From contig CALRNL020000013.1 of assembly GCA_943369525.1 (NCBI GenBank), positions 1-64,000 of the forward strand: a stretch of 64,000 bases of DNA, in the 5' to 3' direction. Under the pieces are notes generated by a model that searched no databases, was not told where the DNA came from, and saw nothing but the letters and a program-made list of their open reading frames with translations. A program made the position numbers and the translations under genes. This DNA is from BAIKAL-G1 sp943369525 (GTDB taxonomy: Bacteria > Cyanobacteriota > Cyanobacteriia > PCC-6307 > Cyanobiaceae). The first letter of the stretch is position 1; each line of letters starts with the position of its first letter. Shown in pieces: positions 34,987-44,606 of this stretch.

Positions 34987-35334
34987 CTACCAACGCAACA
35001 GGTTGAAGCGCTCCATGTCGACCGTATCGCGGTTGCGATAGAGCGAGAGCAGGATTGCCAGTCCCACGGCCGCTTCGGCTGCCGCCACGGTGATCACAAA
35101 AATAGTAAAAACCTGGCCCCTAATCAGCTGGCCATCGAGATAGCTGGAGAAGGCCATCAAGTTAATATTGACGCCATTAAGCATCAACTCAATACTCATC
35201 AACACGCGCACGGCATTGCGGCTGTTGATCAGGCCCCAAACTCCCGTGCAGAACAGCACGGCGGCCACCGCAAGGAAGCCCTGCAGGGGAACCGTTGTCG
35301 GCAGGGTAAGGGCAAGCAGGGGTGAGAGGCTCAT
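34987..35334 (-). CDS. ndhE: NDH-1 subunit E (NuoK-like)
   Basis: A 115-residue membrane subunit with three helices and the conserved Glu in VRVLMSIELMLNGVNINLMA, important for proton pumping, and a second in AAAEAAVGLAIL. Part of the membrane arm of NDH-1. ATG at 35334 overlaps the ndhG stop (ATGA). Confidence 0.96.
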   Translation of the reverse strand: MSLSPLLALTLPTTVPLQGFLAVAAVLFCTGVWGLINSRNAVRVLMSIELMLNGVNINLMAFSSYLDGQLIRGQVFTIFVITVAAAEAAVGLAILLSLYRNRDTVDMERFNLLRW

Positions 35335-35960
35335 GGGGTCTTCTCCAGGACGGGTTGGGGCTGCAGGTTTTTTTCGAGCAACAGGGGGGTGCGCGTCTTT
35401 TCGATCAGACCCTGGTCGACCTCTTCACCGGTGATCACATCGCTGCTGAAGACATCACGGCGGGCCAGCACAATCGCGCCGATCATCGCCATCAACAGCA
35501 ACACCGAAGCCAGCTCGAAGGGAAGCAGGTAGTCGCTGAAGAGATGCTCGCCAATGCGGATCGTGGCCCCGTCACCAACGGACACGGGTCCCGGCAAGGC
35601 CCAGGGGGTGGTGAAATCAACCCGCAGGAGCAGGACCAGGAGGCCAGCGCAGACGGCACCGGACAGGACGCGGCGTAGGGCCAGGCCGGGGATCTCGGCC
35701 ATGGTTTCCTTTTTGTTCACGAGCATGATCGCAAACAGGATCAACACATTGACAGCGCCCACGTAGATCATCATCTGGGCGGCAGCCACAAAACTGGCAT
35801 TGAGCAATAGGTAGAGACCCGCCACGGCCAGGAAAACCCCGCCCAGCAAAAAGGCGGAATAGACAATGTTGGGCAACAGCACCACCCCGAGGGCCCCGAG
35901 CAGCACCGCCGCCGATAGGGCCAGGAAGCAGAGGAATTGGGTGGAATCGGCGATACTCAT
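35331..35960 (-). CDS. ndhG: NDH-1 subunit G (NuoJ-like)
   Basis: A 209-residue membrane subunit with five helices. Recognisable segments are GGVFLAVAGLYLLLNASFVA, MMIYVGAVNVLILFAIMLV and ELASVLLLMAMIGAIVLARR. The start overlaps the ndhI stop as TGATG, and its stop overlaps ndhE, so ndhI-G-E are translated as a chain. The C-terminal soluble tail of about 40 residues is cyanobacterial. Confidence 0.95.
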   Translation of the reverse strand: MSIADSTQFLCFLALSAAVLLGALGVVLLPNIVYSAFLLGGVFLAVAGLYLLLNASFVAAAQMMIYVGAVNVLILFAIMLVNKKETMAEIPGLALRRVLSGAVCAGLLVLLLRVDFTTPWALPGPVSVGDGATIRIGEHLFSDYLLPFELASVLLLMAMIGAIVLARRDVFSSDVITGEEVDQGLIEKTRTPLLLEKNLQPQPVLEKTP

Positions 35961-36571
35961 CAGCCTGGCTCTCCGGTGGTGGGGGCGGCAGGGGCCAGGG
36001 TCTCAAGCACCTGGTCGGGGCGCTTGCCGGCCCGGGGTCGGTTGGGATCGACGTCATGGGGATCGATCACCCCGGCGGGCAGATAGGCGAGCTCCCGCAG
36101 GGCAACGACAGCCGGATCGCTGGTCACGCTGGTGGGCAGGCGCCCTAGGGCGACGTTGTCGAAATTGAGGCTGTGGCGATCAAAGGCCGAGAGCTCGTAT
36201 TCCTCGGTCATGGAGAGGCAGTTGGTGGGGCAATACTCGACACAATTGCCGCAGAAGATACACACACCAAAATCGATCGAATAATTACGCAACTCCTTCT
36301 TCTTAGTGGCCTTATTCATCACCCAATCCACCACCGGCAGATTGATCGGGCAGACCCGCACACACACCTCACAGGCGATGCACTTGTCGAACTCGTAGTG
36401 GATGCGGCCCCGGTAGCGCTCCGACGGGATCAGTTTTTCGTAGGGATACTGAACCGTGATCGGCCGGCGGCGCAGGTGATCGAAGGTGACCCCCAGGCCC
36501 TGGCTCAGGCTCTTGGCGGCATCAACCGCCTCGCGGGTGTAGTCGCCGACTGTCTTGAGGAAGCCGAACAT
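35960..36571 (-). CDS. ndhI: NDH-1 subunit I (iron-sulfur)
   Basis: A 203-residue peripheral-arm protein carrying two 4Fe-4S clusters through CIACEVCVRVCP and CIFCGNCVEYCP. It begins MFGFLKTVGDYTREAVDAAK and has RGRIHYEFDKCIACE. It passes electrons towards plastoquinone at the junction with NdhA. The C-terminal Pro-rich tail (about 175-203) is variable. It lies 127 bp downstream of ndhA. Confidence 0.96.
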   Translation of the reverse strand: MFGFLKTVGDYTREAVDAAKSLSQGLGVTFDHLRRRPITVQYPYEKLIPSERYRGRIHYEFDKCIACEVCVRVCPINLPVVDWVMNKATKKKELRNYSIDFGVCIFCGNCVEYCPTNCLSMTEEYELSAFDRHSLNFDNVALGRLPTSVTSDPAVVALRELAYLPAGVIDPHDVDPNRPRAGKRPDQVLETLAPAAPTTGEPG

Positions 36572-36698
36572 GAACCGAAAAGGGGATGGGGGCGAGGGGT
36601 GGAGCTAGGGACTGGGATCGGCAGGTCAGGTGCTGCTGCCGGGGCAGGGACTTGAGAGAACCGGTTCCATGATGGCTGCCAGGGCAGCCGGATGGGGT

Positions 36699-37820
36699 TT
36701 AGCCACCGAAAACAGCCGGAAAGGCCAGCTTCAGGGCCGCCGTGACCAGCAGGTTGACCAGGGCAATCGGCAGCAGGAATTTCCAGCCCAGGTTGAGCAG
36801 CTGGTCGATCCGCACCCGGGGGACGGTCCAGCGCAGCAGGATCGCGAAGAAGACCAGCAGGTAGGCCTTGAGCACGGTCATCACAATCCCGAGGCTGCCG
36901 GTGATCACCTGCACCACGGGCGCATCCACCGACTGGCCCAGGGCACCGGCCAGCCATTCGACCGGCACAGGGAAGCCCCAGCCGCCCAAGTACAACACCG
37001 ACACCAGCAGCGCCGAGAGCACCAGGTTGATGTAGCTGCCCAGGTAAAACAGGGCGAACTTCATACCGGCGTATTCGGTCTGGTAGCCAGCCACCAACTC
37101 CTCTTCGGCCTCCGGCAAATCGAAGGGCAAGCGTTCGCATTCGGCCAGGGCGCAGATCCAGAAGATCACAAAACCCACCGGCTGGCGCCAGATGTTCCAG
37201 CTGAGGATGCCAGCTCCGCTCTGCTGGTTGACGATGTCAACGGTGCTGAGCGAGTTGCTCATCATCACCACCGCCAGCACGGCCAGGGCCAGGGGGATCT
37301 CGTAGCTGATCGACTGGGCCGCTGCCCGCAGGCCCCCTAGCAGGGAATATTTGTTGTTACTGGCGTAGCCACTCATCAACAGGCCGATCGGCTGGATGCT
37401 GCTCAGGGCGATCCAGAGAAAAATGCCGACGCCCACATTGCTGATCAGCAGGTTCTGACCAAAGGGCACCACCAGCCAGCTCAGGATCACCGGCACCACC
37501 ACCAGCACCGGCCCGAGCGTGAACAGCAGGCCATCGGCCCGGGCCGGGATGATGTCTTCCTTAAACAGAAGCTTGAGCCCGTCGGCCAGGGGCTGGAGCA
37601 CCCCAAGGGCGCCGGCGTACTCGGGACCGATCCGTTGCTGAACCGCAGCGGAGATCTTGCGCTCCAACCAAACGGTCACCAGCACCCCCACCACCGCGGC
37701 GACAAGCACCAGCACCATCGGCAGGGGCAGCCAGACCAGGTGGGCCGCAGCCGGGGTCAGGCCCAGCCCCTCAAGCAGGCTGCTGAAGCTCGATTCCAGG
37801 TCGAGGCCAGGGCTGACCAT
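36699..37820 (-). CDS. ndhA: NDH-1 subunit A (NuoH-like)
   Basis: A 373-residue membrane subunit at the quinone site, with eight helices. It has VTVWLERKISAAVQQRIGPE, GVLQPLADGLKLLFKEDIIP and ALAECERLPFDLPEAEEELV, all diagnostic of NdhA. The ATG at 37818-37820 (MVSPGLDLESSF) gives the usual family length; the longer frame adds 27 Pro/Ala residues. It heads the ndhA-I-G-E group and lies 161 bp downstream of gltA. Confidence 0.95.
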   Translation of the reverse strand: MVSPGLDLESSFSSLLEGLGLTPAAAHLVWLPLPMVLVLVAAVVGVLVTVWLERKISAAVQQRIGPEYAGALGVLQPLADGLKLLFKEDIIPARADGLLFTLGPVLVVVPVILSWLVVPFGQNLLISNVGVGIFLWIALSSIQPIGLLMSGYASNNKYSLLGGLRAAAQSISYEIPLALAVLAVVMMSNSLSTVDIVNQQSGAGILSWNIWRQPVGFVIFWICALAECERLPFDLPEAEEELVAGYQTEYAGMKFALFYLGSYINLVLSALLVSVLYLGGWGFPVPVEWLAGALGQSVDAPVVQVITGSLGIVMTVLKAYLLVFFAILLRWTVPRVRIDQLLNLGWKFLLPIALVNLLVTAALKLAFPAVFGG

Positions 37821-37981
37821 GGCCAGGGGGCTAGGCCAGGCCAGGCCAGGCAGGGCCGGGGCCAGGGGCAACGCCGGGGGCAAGGGGGAGGCGATCACCA
37901 TGCAGGTGGCGACGATGGGAGCGGTTGCAATGGGGGCAACTTAGGTGCAAGGAGGGCTGAGCGCTCGGGTGCAAGCAGCAC

Positions 37982-39160
37982 CTAACGCTCGCAGAGGGGC
38001 TGCCAGCTGAGGCCGCTGGGCCCGGTATAGATCTGGCTGGGGCGGTAGATGCGGTTGGCCCCGATCTGCTCCTTCCAGTGGGCCAGCCAGCCAGCCACCC
38101 GGGCAATCGCGAAGATCGGCGTGAACAAATCCTCGGGAATGCCGAGTTTGCGATACACCAGGCCGGAATAGAAGTCGACGTTGGGATAGATGCCCTTGGG
38201 CCCCAGCCGTTCGGCGGCGGCCGCCTCCAGCTTTCGCGCCAGGTCGTACATCGGATCGTGGCCGAACTGGTCAAACAACTGCTCGGCCAGCTGCTGCAAG
38301 ATCACCGCCCGCGGATCCTTGACCTTGTATTCCCGGTGGCCGAAGCCCATGATCTTCTGCTTCTGGGCGATGGCCTGGTCCAGCCAGGCCTCGACCCGGT
38401 CTTCCGTGCCGATCTGGGCAAGCATTTCCAGCACGTCCTCGTTGGCGCCCCCATGGAGGGGCCCGGCCAGGGTGCCCACGGCCGAGGCCACCACCGCATA
38501 GGGATCGGTGAGGGTGCTCGCCGTGACCCGGGCGCTGAAGGTGCTGGCGTTGAGGCTGTGCTCGGCGTGGAGGATCAGGCAGGCATCGAAGATGCGGGCG
38601 GCCAGCGGATCGGGCTCCCGCTCGGTGAGCATGTAGAGGAAATTGGCGGCGTAGGGCAGGTCGTCGCGGGGCTGGATCGGATCCTGGCCTTTGCGAATCA
38701 GCTGGAAGGCCGCCACCATCGTTGGGATCTTGGCAATCAGCCGCACCACGGCCCCGTAGATGTATTCGGGGTTGTCCAGGGCCCGCCGCGAATAGAACAG
38801 CCCCAGGGACGCGGCGCTGCTCTGCAGGGCATCCATGGGATGGCCCGCCGAGGGGAAGCTTTTCATCATGTCCCGGATGCGGAAGCTCACCCGGCGGTGC
38901 ATCTGCACCTCCTGCTGGAAGTCCCCCAACTGGCTAGCCGTGGGCAAGGCCCCCCAAACCAGCAGGTAGGCCGTTTCCAGAAAGGAACTCTGGGCGGCCA
39001 GGTCGTCGACGGCGTAGCCCCGGTAACTGAGGATTCCCTTCAGCCCGTCGATGTCGCAGATGGCCGACTGGGTGGCAGGAACCCCTTCCAGACCTGGACG
39101 GAACGGCGGAGCGGCGGGAGTCCCGGCCGGCATTCCGGCACCCAAGCTTGCCTCTGCCAC
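37982..39160 (-). CDS. gltA: Citrate synthase
   Basis: A 392-residue enzyme condensing oxaloacetate and acetyl-CoA. Signatures are ILHAEHSLNASTFSARVTAS, LAGPLHGGANEDVLEML with the active-site His, and MGFGHREYKVKDPRA. It begins with GTG at 39160 and a short Ala/Pro N-terminus before the conserved CDIDGLKGILSYRGY. It directs carbon to 2-oxoglutarate for nitrogen assimilation. Upstream of ndhA on the same strand. Confidence 0.96.
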   Translation of the reverse strand: MAEASLGAGMPAGTPAAPPFRPGLEGVPATQSAICDIDGLKGILSYRGYAVDDLAAQSSFLETAYLLVWGALPTASQLGDFQQEVQMHRRVSFRIRDMMKSFPSAGHPMDALQSSAASLGLFYSRRALDNPEYIYGAVVRLIAKIPTMVAAFQLIRKGQDPIQPRDDLPYAANFLYMLTEREPDPLAARIFDACLILHAEHSLNASTFSARVTASTLTDPYAVVASAVGTLAGPLHGGANEDVLEMLAQIGTEDRVEAWLDQAIAQKQKIMGFGHREYKVKDPRAVILQQLAEQLFDQFGHDPMYDLARKLEAAAAERLGPKGIYPNVDFYSGLVYRKLGIPEDLFTPIFAIARVAGWLAHWKEQIGANRIYRPSQIYTGPSGLSWQPLCER

Positions 39161-39221
39161 GTTGGCGATCCTGCAGCGATTCTGAAACGCTAAGGCCCGC
39201 CGCCAGAACGGCGCCGTAGCG

Positions 39222-39728
39222 CTACCGACCAGCCAGCAGGCTGTGCGGGCTCAAGAGCAACTTGAGCCGGGCCGGGCTGCCGTCCTCCGGCAGGGCCACC
39301 AGGGCCACCCCGGCTTTCTTGAGGGTCACGGCACCGGCGGGGGCGCCGATCAGGTGGGCCGCCAGCTGGCCCAGGTCTGGCTCGTGGCCCACCAGGGCCA
39401 ACCGCCGCCAGCCGGGCCTAGGCGAGCTGGCCCCAAGCCAAAGCTGCAACAGGGGCCCGATCTCCCCAGCGGGCTCCAGGGCGGCGGCCAGCTCCAGGTC
39501 GGGCGCCAGGCCAGCCAGCCGGGCCAGGTCCGCCGTCTGGCGTGCCCGGGTCAGGGGGCTGCTGAGCAGCAGGTCGCAGCCCAGCCCCAGGGCCACCAGG
39601 CACTGCAGCACCGCCTCGCTGCGCTGGCGCCCCTCCGGCGTCAGGGCGCGGCGGCCATCGGGCAAGTCGACGCGACGTTCCTCGGCGATGCCGTGGCGCA
39701 GCAGCAGCAGTTCCCTTGTCGCCGCCAT
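39222..39728 (-). CDS. sixA: Phosphohistidine phosphatase SixA-like
   Basis: A 168-residue histidine phosphatase. It starts MAATRELLLLRHGIAEE with the RHG catalytic His and has a second His in LALVGHEPDLGQLAAHLIGA. SixA removes phosphate from phosphohistidine in phosphotransfer proteins; the substrate here is unknown. ATG at 39726-39728. It follows the DUF3352 gene by 16 bp. Confidence 0.88.
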   Translation of the reverse strand: MAATRELLLLRHGIAEERRVDLPDGRRALTPEGRQRSEAVLQCLVALGLGCDLLLSSPLTRARQTADLARLAGLAPDLELAAALEPAGEIGPLLQLWLGASSPRPGWRRLALVGHEPDLGQLAAHLIGAPAGAVTLKKAGVALVALPEDGSPARLKLLLSPHSLLAGR

Positions 39729-39744
39729 CGTCAGCTCCGCGTGA

Positions 39745-41475
39745 TTAATCCTTGAACTGCAGCTGGCCCCGCAGCCGCAGCAGCCTGTCCTTGCTGGCCG
39801 ATGCAGGCGCCCCCAGATCCCCGATGCTGGGGCTAGCGCTGGGGTCCGGCCCAGGGCCAAACCCGCCTGGATCGGCCTCCAGGCTGAGGGCGGCGCCGCG
39901 CACACTGTCCGCCAGGGATCCGTCCGAACCGGACAGGGCCACCAGCAGGCGCCAGGGCTGCCAGGCCGCCAGCAGGTTGCGGGCCGTGGCCCCATCCATG
40001 GCCCATTGCAGGGGGGCCTGGGGCGACTGGAGCGACTCCAACTGCTGCAGGCGCTCCTTGGGGGGATGGTGGCCCTCCAGCTGGGTCTCCAGCAGCGCCA
40101 GACCCTCGGCCCACCAGGCCAGATCCGAGCCGGTGCCTGGGTCTGGGGCCCGGGCACCGGCCAGGCGGGCCTGCAGCTGGTCCGGGTTGCCCTTCACGGG
40201 CTTGGAGAGCAGCTGGGTCCACACCAGCAGGGGGCGTTGCTTGAGCAGCAGCGGCGCGGGGGCGTAGCCGACCTCGGCCAGGGGGGCGGCCAGGCCGGCG
40301 GGATCGGGTTGGTCCTGGCGGCTGCCCAGCAGCCAGCCCTGGTCGGAGCGGGCCCCGAGCAGGGGGCCGCCATCGGCGCTGGCCACCAGGGCCGGCAGGG
40401 GGCCCGCCGTAGGGGGCAGGGCTCGGGCCAACAGGGCCGCAGCCAGGGGACGCCAGGGAGATTCGGCCGCCAGCAGGGCCGCCGGGTTCTGGACCAGGGC
40501 CAAGCTGGAGGCGGGTAGGGCGATCTGCTGGAGCAGGGGTTCCCCCTGCCGCAGGGGAGTTAGGGCCAGGGGCTGGCCCAACCGCAGCAAGCCCGCCAAC
40601 TCCAGGCCCCGGCCTGCTGGGGCTAGGGCCAGCACCAGCTCCTCCACGGCGGCCGGAAGGGGAGCCCCTCCGGGATCCTGCCCCTGGCCAGGGGCAAATC
40701 CCTGACCAGGGGCAGGATCGGGCAAGCCCAACCAGCCGCCCAGGGCACCAGACCTGGCGGTGACCAGCACCACCCCCTTGCCGAGGCGCCGGACGGCCTG
40801 CTGCAACTGGGGGCTGCCGGCCTGGTTGAGTTCCTCGATCTGGGAAACATCGAGGGCCTGCTCAAGGGCGCCGCGACCGGAGGCAATCAGCACCAGGTCG
40901 TCGTTGATTAGGGCCGTGGCGATCGGCTGGGGCTGCTGGCCAACCAGGGCGCCGCGGCCGCTGATCAGGCCCATGCCCCGGTAGCTGCTGATTTGCAGGT
41001 CGGTGCCAGCCAGGCTGCGGGTCTGCCAGAAGCGCTGCAGGAAACGACGGGCCCCCTCGGGATCGCGGCTGCGCAGGGCCAGCACCCAGCCGGGCGCATG
41101 GTCTGGACCGGGGGGCGTCAACAGGGCCAGGCTGATTTCCTCGCCCAGCCAGGGAGCCAATTCAGAGGCGTAATCCAGACCGGCCGTGGCAAAAACGCCA
41201 TCCCGCAGGCGCTCGGCGGCGGCGGCGGCCCGGCGCCGCTCCCCTGGCCTGGCCACGGCCCGCAGGTAGGCGGCCGGTTCATCGGCAGACACCAGCCAGT
41301 GCAGGCTCAGGGGCACGCTGCGGGGCACAAACCGGGCCGCCAGGGGCAAGCTCAGGGGGTGCTGCTGCAGGGCCAGGGGGCTGCGTTGCAGCAGCAACCA
41401 CCAGCCCCCGATCCCCAGACCAAAGAGCAGCACCGCTGCCGCCACCACGGCCGCCAGAAAAGGGCGGGCCTTCAT
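39745..41475 (-). CDS. DUF3352 exported or membrane-anchored protein
   Basis: A 576-residue protein with one N-terminal hydrophobic segment (about 6-30) that could be a signal anchor, then a DUF3352 domain. It starts MKARPFLAAVVAAAVLLFG. Family-like segments are FVPRSVPLSLHWLVSADEPA and APGWVLALRSRDPEGARRFL. DUF3352 proteins are widespread in cyanobacteria, act outside the cytoplasm and have no known function. Start ATG at 41475 rather than 41484. Two near-identical Gly/Gln/Pro repeats (APGQGFAPGQGQDPGG) lie mid-protein. Confidence 0.82.
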   Translation of the reverse strand: MKARPFLAAVVAAAVLLFGLGIGGWWLLLQRSPLALQQHPLSLPLAARFVPRSVPLSLHWLVSADEPAAYLRAVARPGERRRAAAAAERLRDGVFATAGLDYASELAPWLGEEISLALLTPPGPDHAPGWVLALRSRDPEGARRFLQRFWQTRSLAGTDLQISSYRGMGLISGRGALVGQQPQPIATALINDDLVLIASGRGALEQALDVSQIEELNQAGSPQLQQAVRRLGKGVVLVTARSGALGGWLGLPDPAPGQGFAPGQGQDPGGAPLPAAVEELVLALAPAGRGLELAGLLRLGQPLALTPLRQGEPLLQQIALPASSLALVQNPAALLAAESPWRPLAAALLARALPPTAGPLPALVASADGGPLLGARSDQGWLLGSRQDQPDPAGLAAPLAEVGYAPAPLLLKQRPLLVWTQLLSKPVKGNPDQLQARLAGARAPDPGTGSDLAWWAEGLALLETQLEGHHPPKERLQQLESLQSPQAPLQWAMDGATARNLLAAWQPWRLLVALSGSDGSLADSVRGAALSLEADPGGFGPGPDPSASPSIGDLGAPASASKDRLLRLRGQLQFKD

Positions 41476-41554
41476 GCGCCGCACGCAGGAGTGGCCTCAT
41501 CTTTATCCATCGGGCCGATCTTTGGCATCCCATGGCCCCAGAGCACCGTTCCCC

Positions 41555-41899
41555 ATGGCCACCCCCCTCCCCCTGCGGGCCCCTGAACTGCAGGCCCGCC
41601 TGCAGCAGGGCGAGCCCCTCCAGCTCGTCGATGTGCGGGAGCACCGGGAGTTGGAGCTGGCCGCCCTGGACCAGCCCGTGATCCACCTGCCTTTGAGCCG
41701 CTCCCAGGACTGGCTCGATCAGATCCCGGAGCTGCTGGATCGCCAGCGGCCGGTGGTAGTGCTCTGCCACGCGGGCATGCGCAGCTGGCAATTCGCCTCC
41801 TGGCTGATCGATGCCCAGGGCTTCAGCGATGTCTGGAACCTGGAGGGAGGCATCGAAGCCTGGAGTCTGGAAGTGGATCCCAGCGTTCCCCGTTACTGA
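41555..41899 (+). CDS. Rhodanese-like protein
   Basis: A 114-residue single rhodanese domain with VDVREHRELELA near the N-terminus and the active-site loop VVLCHAGMRSWQFA, whose Cys could carry a persulfide. The C-terminal LEGGIEAWSLEVDPSVPRY is typical of cyanobacterial single-domain rhodaneses. Possible sulfur-transfer role; substrate unknown. ATG at 41555; hrcA starts 61 bp after its stop. Confidence 0.9.
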   Translation: MATPLPLRAPELQARLQQGEPLQLVDVREHRELELAALDQPVIHLPLSRSQDWLDQIPELLDRQRPVVVLCHAGMRSWQFASWLIDAQGFSDVWNLEGGIEAWSLEVDPSVPRY

Positions 41900-41960
41900 C
41901 CGTTCTTAGGCAAGGACGTTTCGCTTTACGAACTGGGGGGACCAGGGGGCGTTAAGCGCT

Positions 41961-43049
41961 ATGGGCTTTCGGCGCCGCAGCAGGACTGCCGCATACCCGG
42001 GCACCCCGCCTACGATTGCCGGATTGCCAGCCCCCCGAATTTCCTTGCAAGCGCTGCCCCGCCGCCAACAGGAGGTGCTGCAAGCGACGGTGAGGCACTA
42101 CGTCGACACGATGGAGCCGGTGGGGAGTTCCACCCTGGTGCGCCGCTTCGGTCTGCCCGCCAGCCCGGCCACAGTGCGCTCCGCCATGGGGGCCCTGGAG
42201 CTCAAAGGTCTGCTCACCCAGCCCCACCCCTCCGCCGGCCGGGTCCCCAGCCAGCTGGGCTACCGCCATTACGTCAACTGCCTGCTGCCGGCCCCCGGGG
42301 CCGCGGCCGGCCAGCTGGAACGGGAACTGGCCAGCCTCAGCCTGCAATGGGCCGCCCTCGACGACCTGCTGCTGCAACTGGCCCGCCGCCTGGCCGACCT
42401 CACCGGCCTGCTCAGCCTGATCACCCGTCCCCAGCGCCAGCAGCCCCAGCTCCAGGCCCTGCGCCTGGTGCCCAGCGGCGACCGGCTGCTGGTGTTCCTG
42501 GTGGAAAGCGCCGCCGCCTCCAGCAGCCTCAACCTGCGCCTGCCGGCCGCCATCCGCGCCGAAGTGCCGGCCCTGGAGCGCTGGACCACCGCCCAACTGG
42601 GCCAGGAGGGCACCGTCGGTCGGATCGACTGGAGCACCCTGCCGCCCCAGCTGCGCAGCAGCGGTTCCCTGCTGCGCCAGGGCTTGCGGAGCCACCGCCA
42701 GGCCCGGCCCCTGGAGCAGGATGGCGCCGTCTCCCTCGGCCTGGGGGGCCTGCTCAGCCAGCCGGAATTCAGCCGCAGCGAAAGCCTGCGGCCCCTGCTG
42801 CAGCTGGTCGAACAGGACCCCCAGCAGCTGCTCCAGACCGATGGGGCCGGCGCCATCGGCGGCGTCTGGATCGGCCTGGAACATCCCCACCCGGCCCTGC
42901 GCGAGTGCGCCGTGGTCCAGGCGCCCTACCGCACCGGCAGCGGCGGCCAGGGCCAGGTGGCCCTGGTGGGGCCGATGCGCATGGCCTACGCCACGGCGCG
43001 GGCGGCGGTGCAATCGGTGGCTTCGATCCTGCAGCAGCTGCTGGGCTGA
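41961..43049 (+). CDS. hrcA: Heat-inducible transcription repressor HrcA
   Basis: A 362-residue repressor of chaperone genes that binds CIRCE elements. The winged helix includes QQEVLQATVRHYVDTMEPVG and SPATVRSAMGALELKGLL, then the motif HPSAGRVPSQLGYRHYVNCLL. The C-terminal effector domain ends with GPMRMAYATARAAVQSVASI. The ATG at 41961 gives about 28 non-conserved Arg/Pro residues before LPRRQQEVLQ; the true start may be a later TTG. No chaperone operon is in the window. Confidence 0.92.
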   Translation: MGFRRRSRTAAYPGTPPTIAGLPAPRISLQALPRRQQEVLQATVRHYVDTMEPVGSSTLVRRFGLPASPATVRSAMGALELKGLLTQPHPSAGRVPSQLGYRHYVNCLLPAPGAAAGQLERELASLSLQWAALDDLLLQLARRLADLTGLLSLITRPQRQQPQLQALRLVPSGDRLLVFLVESAAASSSLNLRLPAAIRAEVPALERWTTAQLGQEGTVGRIDWSTLPPQLRSSGSLLRQGLRSHRQARPLEQDGAVSLGLGGLLSQPEFSRSESLRPLLQLVEQDPQQLLQTDGAGAIGGVWIGLEHPHPALRECAVVQAPYRTGSGGQGQVALVGPMRMAYATARAAVQSVASILQQLLG

Positions 43050-43127
43050 CTCGCCCAAGCGGGAACCCGCCCTGGGGCGGCAGGGCAGGGCTGCTCGACG
43101 CGCCTGCCCGGGTTGGTCAGGGCGTCC

Positions 43128-44387
43128 CTAGCCGCCCAGCTGGTCGCCGAGCTTGTCGGCCACGGTGTTGACGTCCTTGTCGCCGCGGCCGGACAGGTTG
43201 AGCACCACTTCGCTGCCGGGGGCCAGGGTGGGGCAGAGGGTGTCGAGCCAGGCGAAGGCGTGGGCCGTTTCCAGGGCCGGGATGATGCCTTCCAGCTTGC
43301 AAACCAGCTGCAGGGCCGCCAGGGCCTCGCTGTCGGTGACCGCGCCGTATTCGGCCCGGCCGATCTGCTTGAAGTAGCTGTGCTCCGGACCGACGCCGGG
43401 GTAATCGAGGCCGGCGCTGATCGAATGGGCCTCCTGCACCTGGCCGTCGCCGTCCTGGAGCAGCAGGCTCATGGCGCCATGGAGCACCCCCACCCGACCC
43501 TCGGTGATCGTGGCCGCATGGCGACCGGTGGCGACGCCATCGCCGGCCGCCTCCACCCCGATCAGTCGCACTGAAGGGTCCTGCACGAAGGGATGGAACA
43601 GGCCCATGGCGTTGGAGCCGCCGCCGACGCAGGCCACCAACACATCGGGCAAGCGGCCGAAGGCCTCCTGGCACTGGCGCTTGGCTTCCTCACCAATCAC
43701 GGCGTGGAAGTCGCGCACCAGCATCGGGAAGGGATGGGGTCCGGCCACCGAGCCGAGGATGTAGTGGGTGGTCTCCACGTTGGTGACCCAGTCGCGGATC
43801 GCCTCGCTGGTGGCGTCCTTGAGGGTGGCCGTGCCGGCGGTCACGGGCTGCACGGTGGCGCCCAGCAGCCGCATGCGGAAGACATTGAGGGCCTGGCGGC
43901 GCATGTCTTCGGCGCCCATGTACACCACACACTCGAGGCCGAAGCGGGCACACACCGTGGCCGTGGCAACCCCGTGCTGGCCGGCGCCGGTTTCGGCAAT
44001 GATCCGTTTTTTCCCCATGCGCAGGGCCAACAGGGCCTGACCGAGGGCGTTATTGATCTTGTGGGCGCCGGTGTGGTTGAGGTCCTCACGCTTCAGCCAG
44101 ATGCGGGGCCCGCCATCGGCGCGGCGATAGTGCTCGCTCAGCCGTTCGGCCTCATAGAGGGGAGTGGGTCGGCCGACGTAGTGCTTGAGCAAGTGGTTGA
44201 GGCGCCCGGTGAAGGCCGGGTCCTGCCAGGCCTCGGCGGCGGCCGCCTCCAGCTCCGCCAGGGCGGGGATCAGGGTTTCGGGCACGTACTGGCCGCCGAA
44301 GGGGCCAAAGCGGCCCAGGGCGTTGGGGCGAACGGCCGGTTCCAGCGCCGCGGGGTCAACGGTTAGGGCAGGGACGGTGCTGGTCAC
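43128..44387 (-). CDS. trpB: Tryptophan synthase beta chain
   Basis: A 419-residue PLP enzyme making tryptophan from indole and serine. Signatures: GRFGPFGGQYVPETLIPALA, the PLP-binding Lys in NHTGAHKINNALGQALLA, ETGAGQHGVATATVCA and the phosphate loop CVGGGSNAMGLFHPF. The GTG at 44385-44387 gives MTSTVPALTVDP; the longer frame upstream is non-coding. It is divergent from sui1 with about 219 bp between. Confidence 0.96.
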   Translation of the reverse strand: MTSTVPALTVDPAALEPAVRPNALGRFGPFGGQYVPETLIPALAELEAAAAEAWQDPAFTGRLNHLLKHYVGRPTPLYEAERLSEHYRRADGGPRIWLKREDLNHTGAHKINNALGQALLALRMGKKRIIAETGAGQHGVATATVCARFGLECVVYMGAEDMRRQALNVFRMRLLGATVQPVTAGTATLKDATSEAIRDWVTNVETTHYILGSVAGPHPFPMLVRDFHAVIGEEAKRQCQEAFGRLPDVLVACVGGGSNAMGLFHPFVQDPSVRLIGVEAAGDGVATGRHAATITEGRVGVLHGAMSLLLQDGDGQVQEAHSISAGLDYPGVGPEHSYFKQIGRAEYGAVTDSEALAALQLVCKLEGIIPALETAHAFAWLDTLCPTLAPGSEVVLNLSGRGDKDVNTVADKLGDQLGG

Positions 44388-44606
44388 CGGCGGCGGTGCA
44401 GGAGGGTTCCAGCGTAGGAAGCGGCAAGGGGTTCGGGGCGCCCAAGCCCTGGTTGGCTGGCAAGGCGGTTTGGGCAGGAGCTTGGGCCGGGCTGCCTGGC
44501 CCGCCAATTTGCCCAACGATGGGCCATGTGGCTCGGGCAATGGGCCAGGTCCGGGCTGGCCGGGGCCCCGTCCTGCGCTGAACTGGAGCCAGCAAAGGGC
44601 ACCACC

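Noticed and set aside
38078..39193. 371-codon plus-strand frame opposite gltA
   Set aside because: Gly/His/Gln-rich translation without domain features; gltA on the other strand has all active-site motifs.
41952..43058. Minus-strand frame covering hrcA
   Set aside because: It mirrors hrcA almost exactly and is composed of Gly/Gln/His-rich sequence; HrcA motifs are clear on the plus strand.
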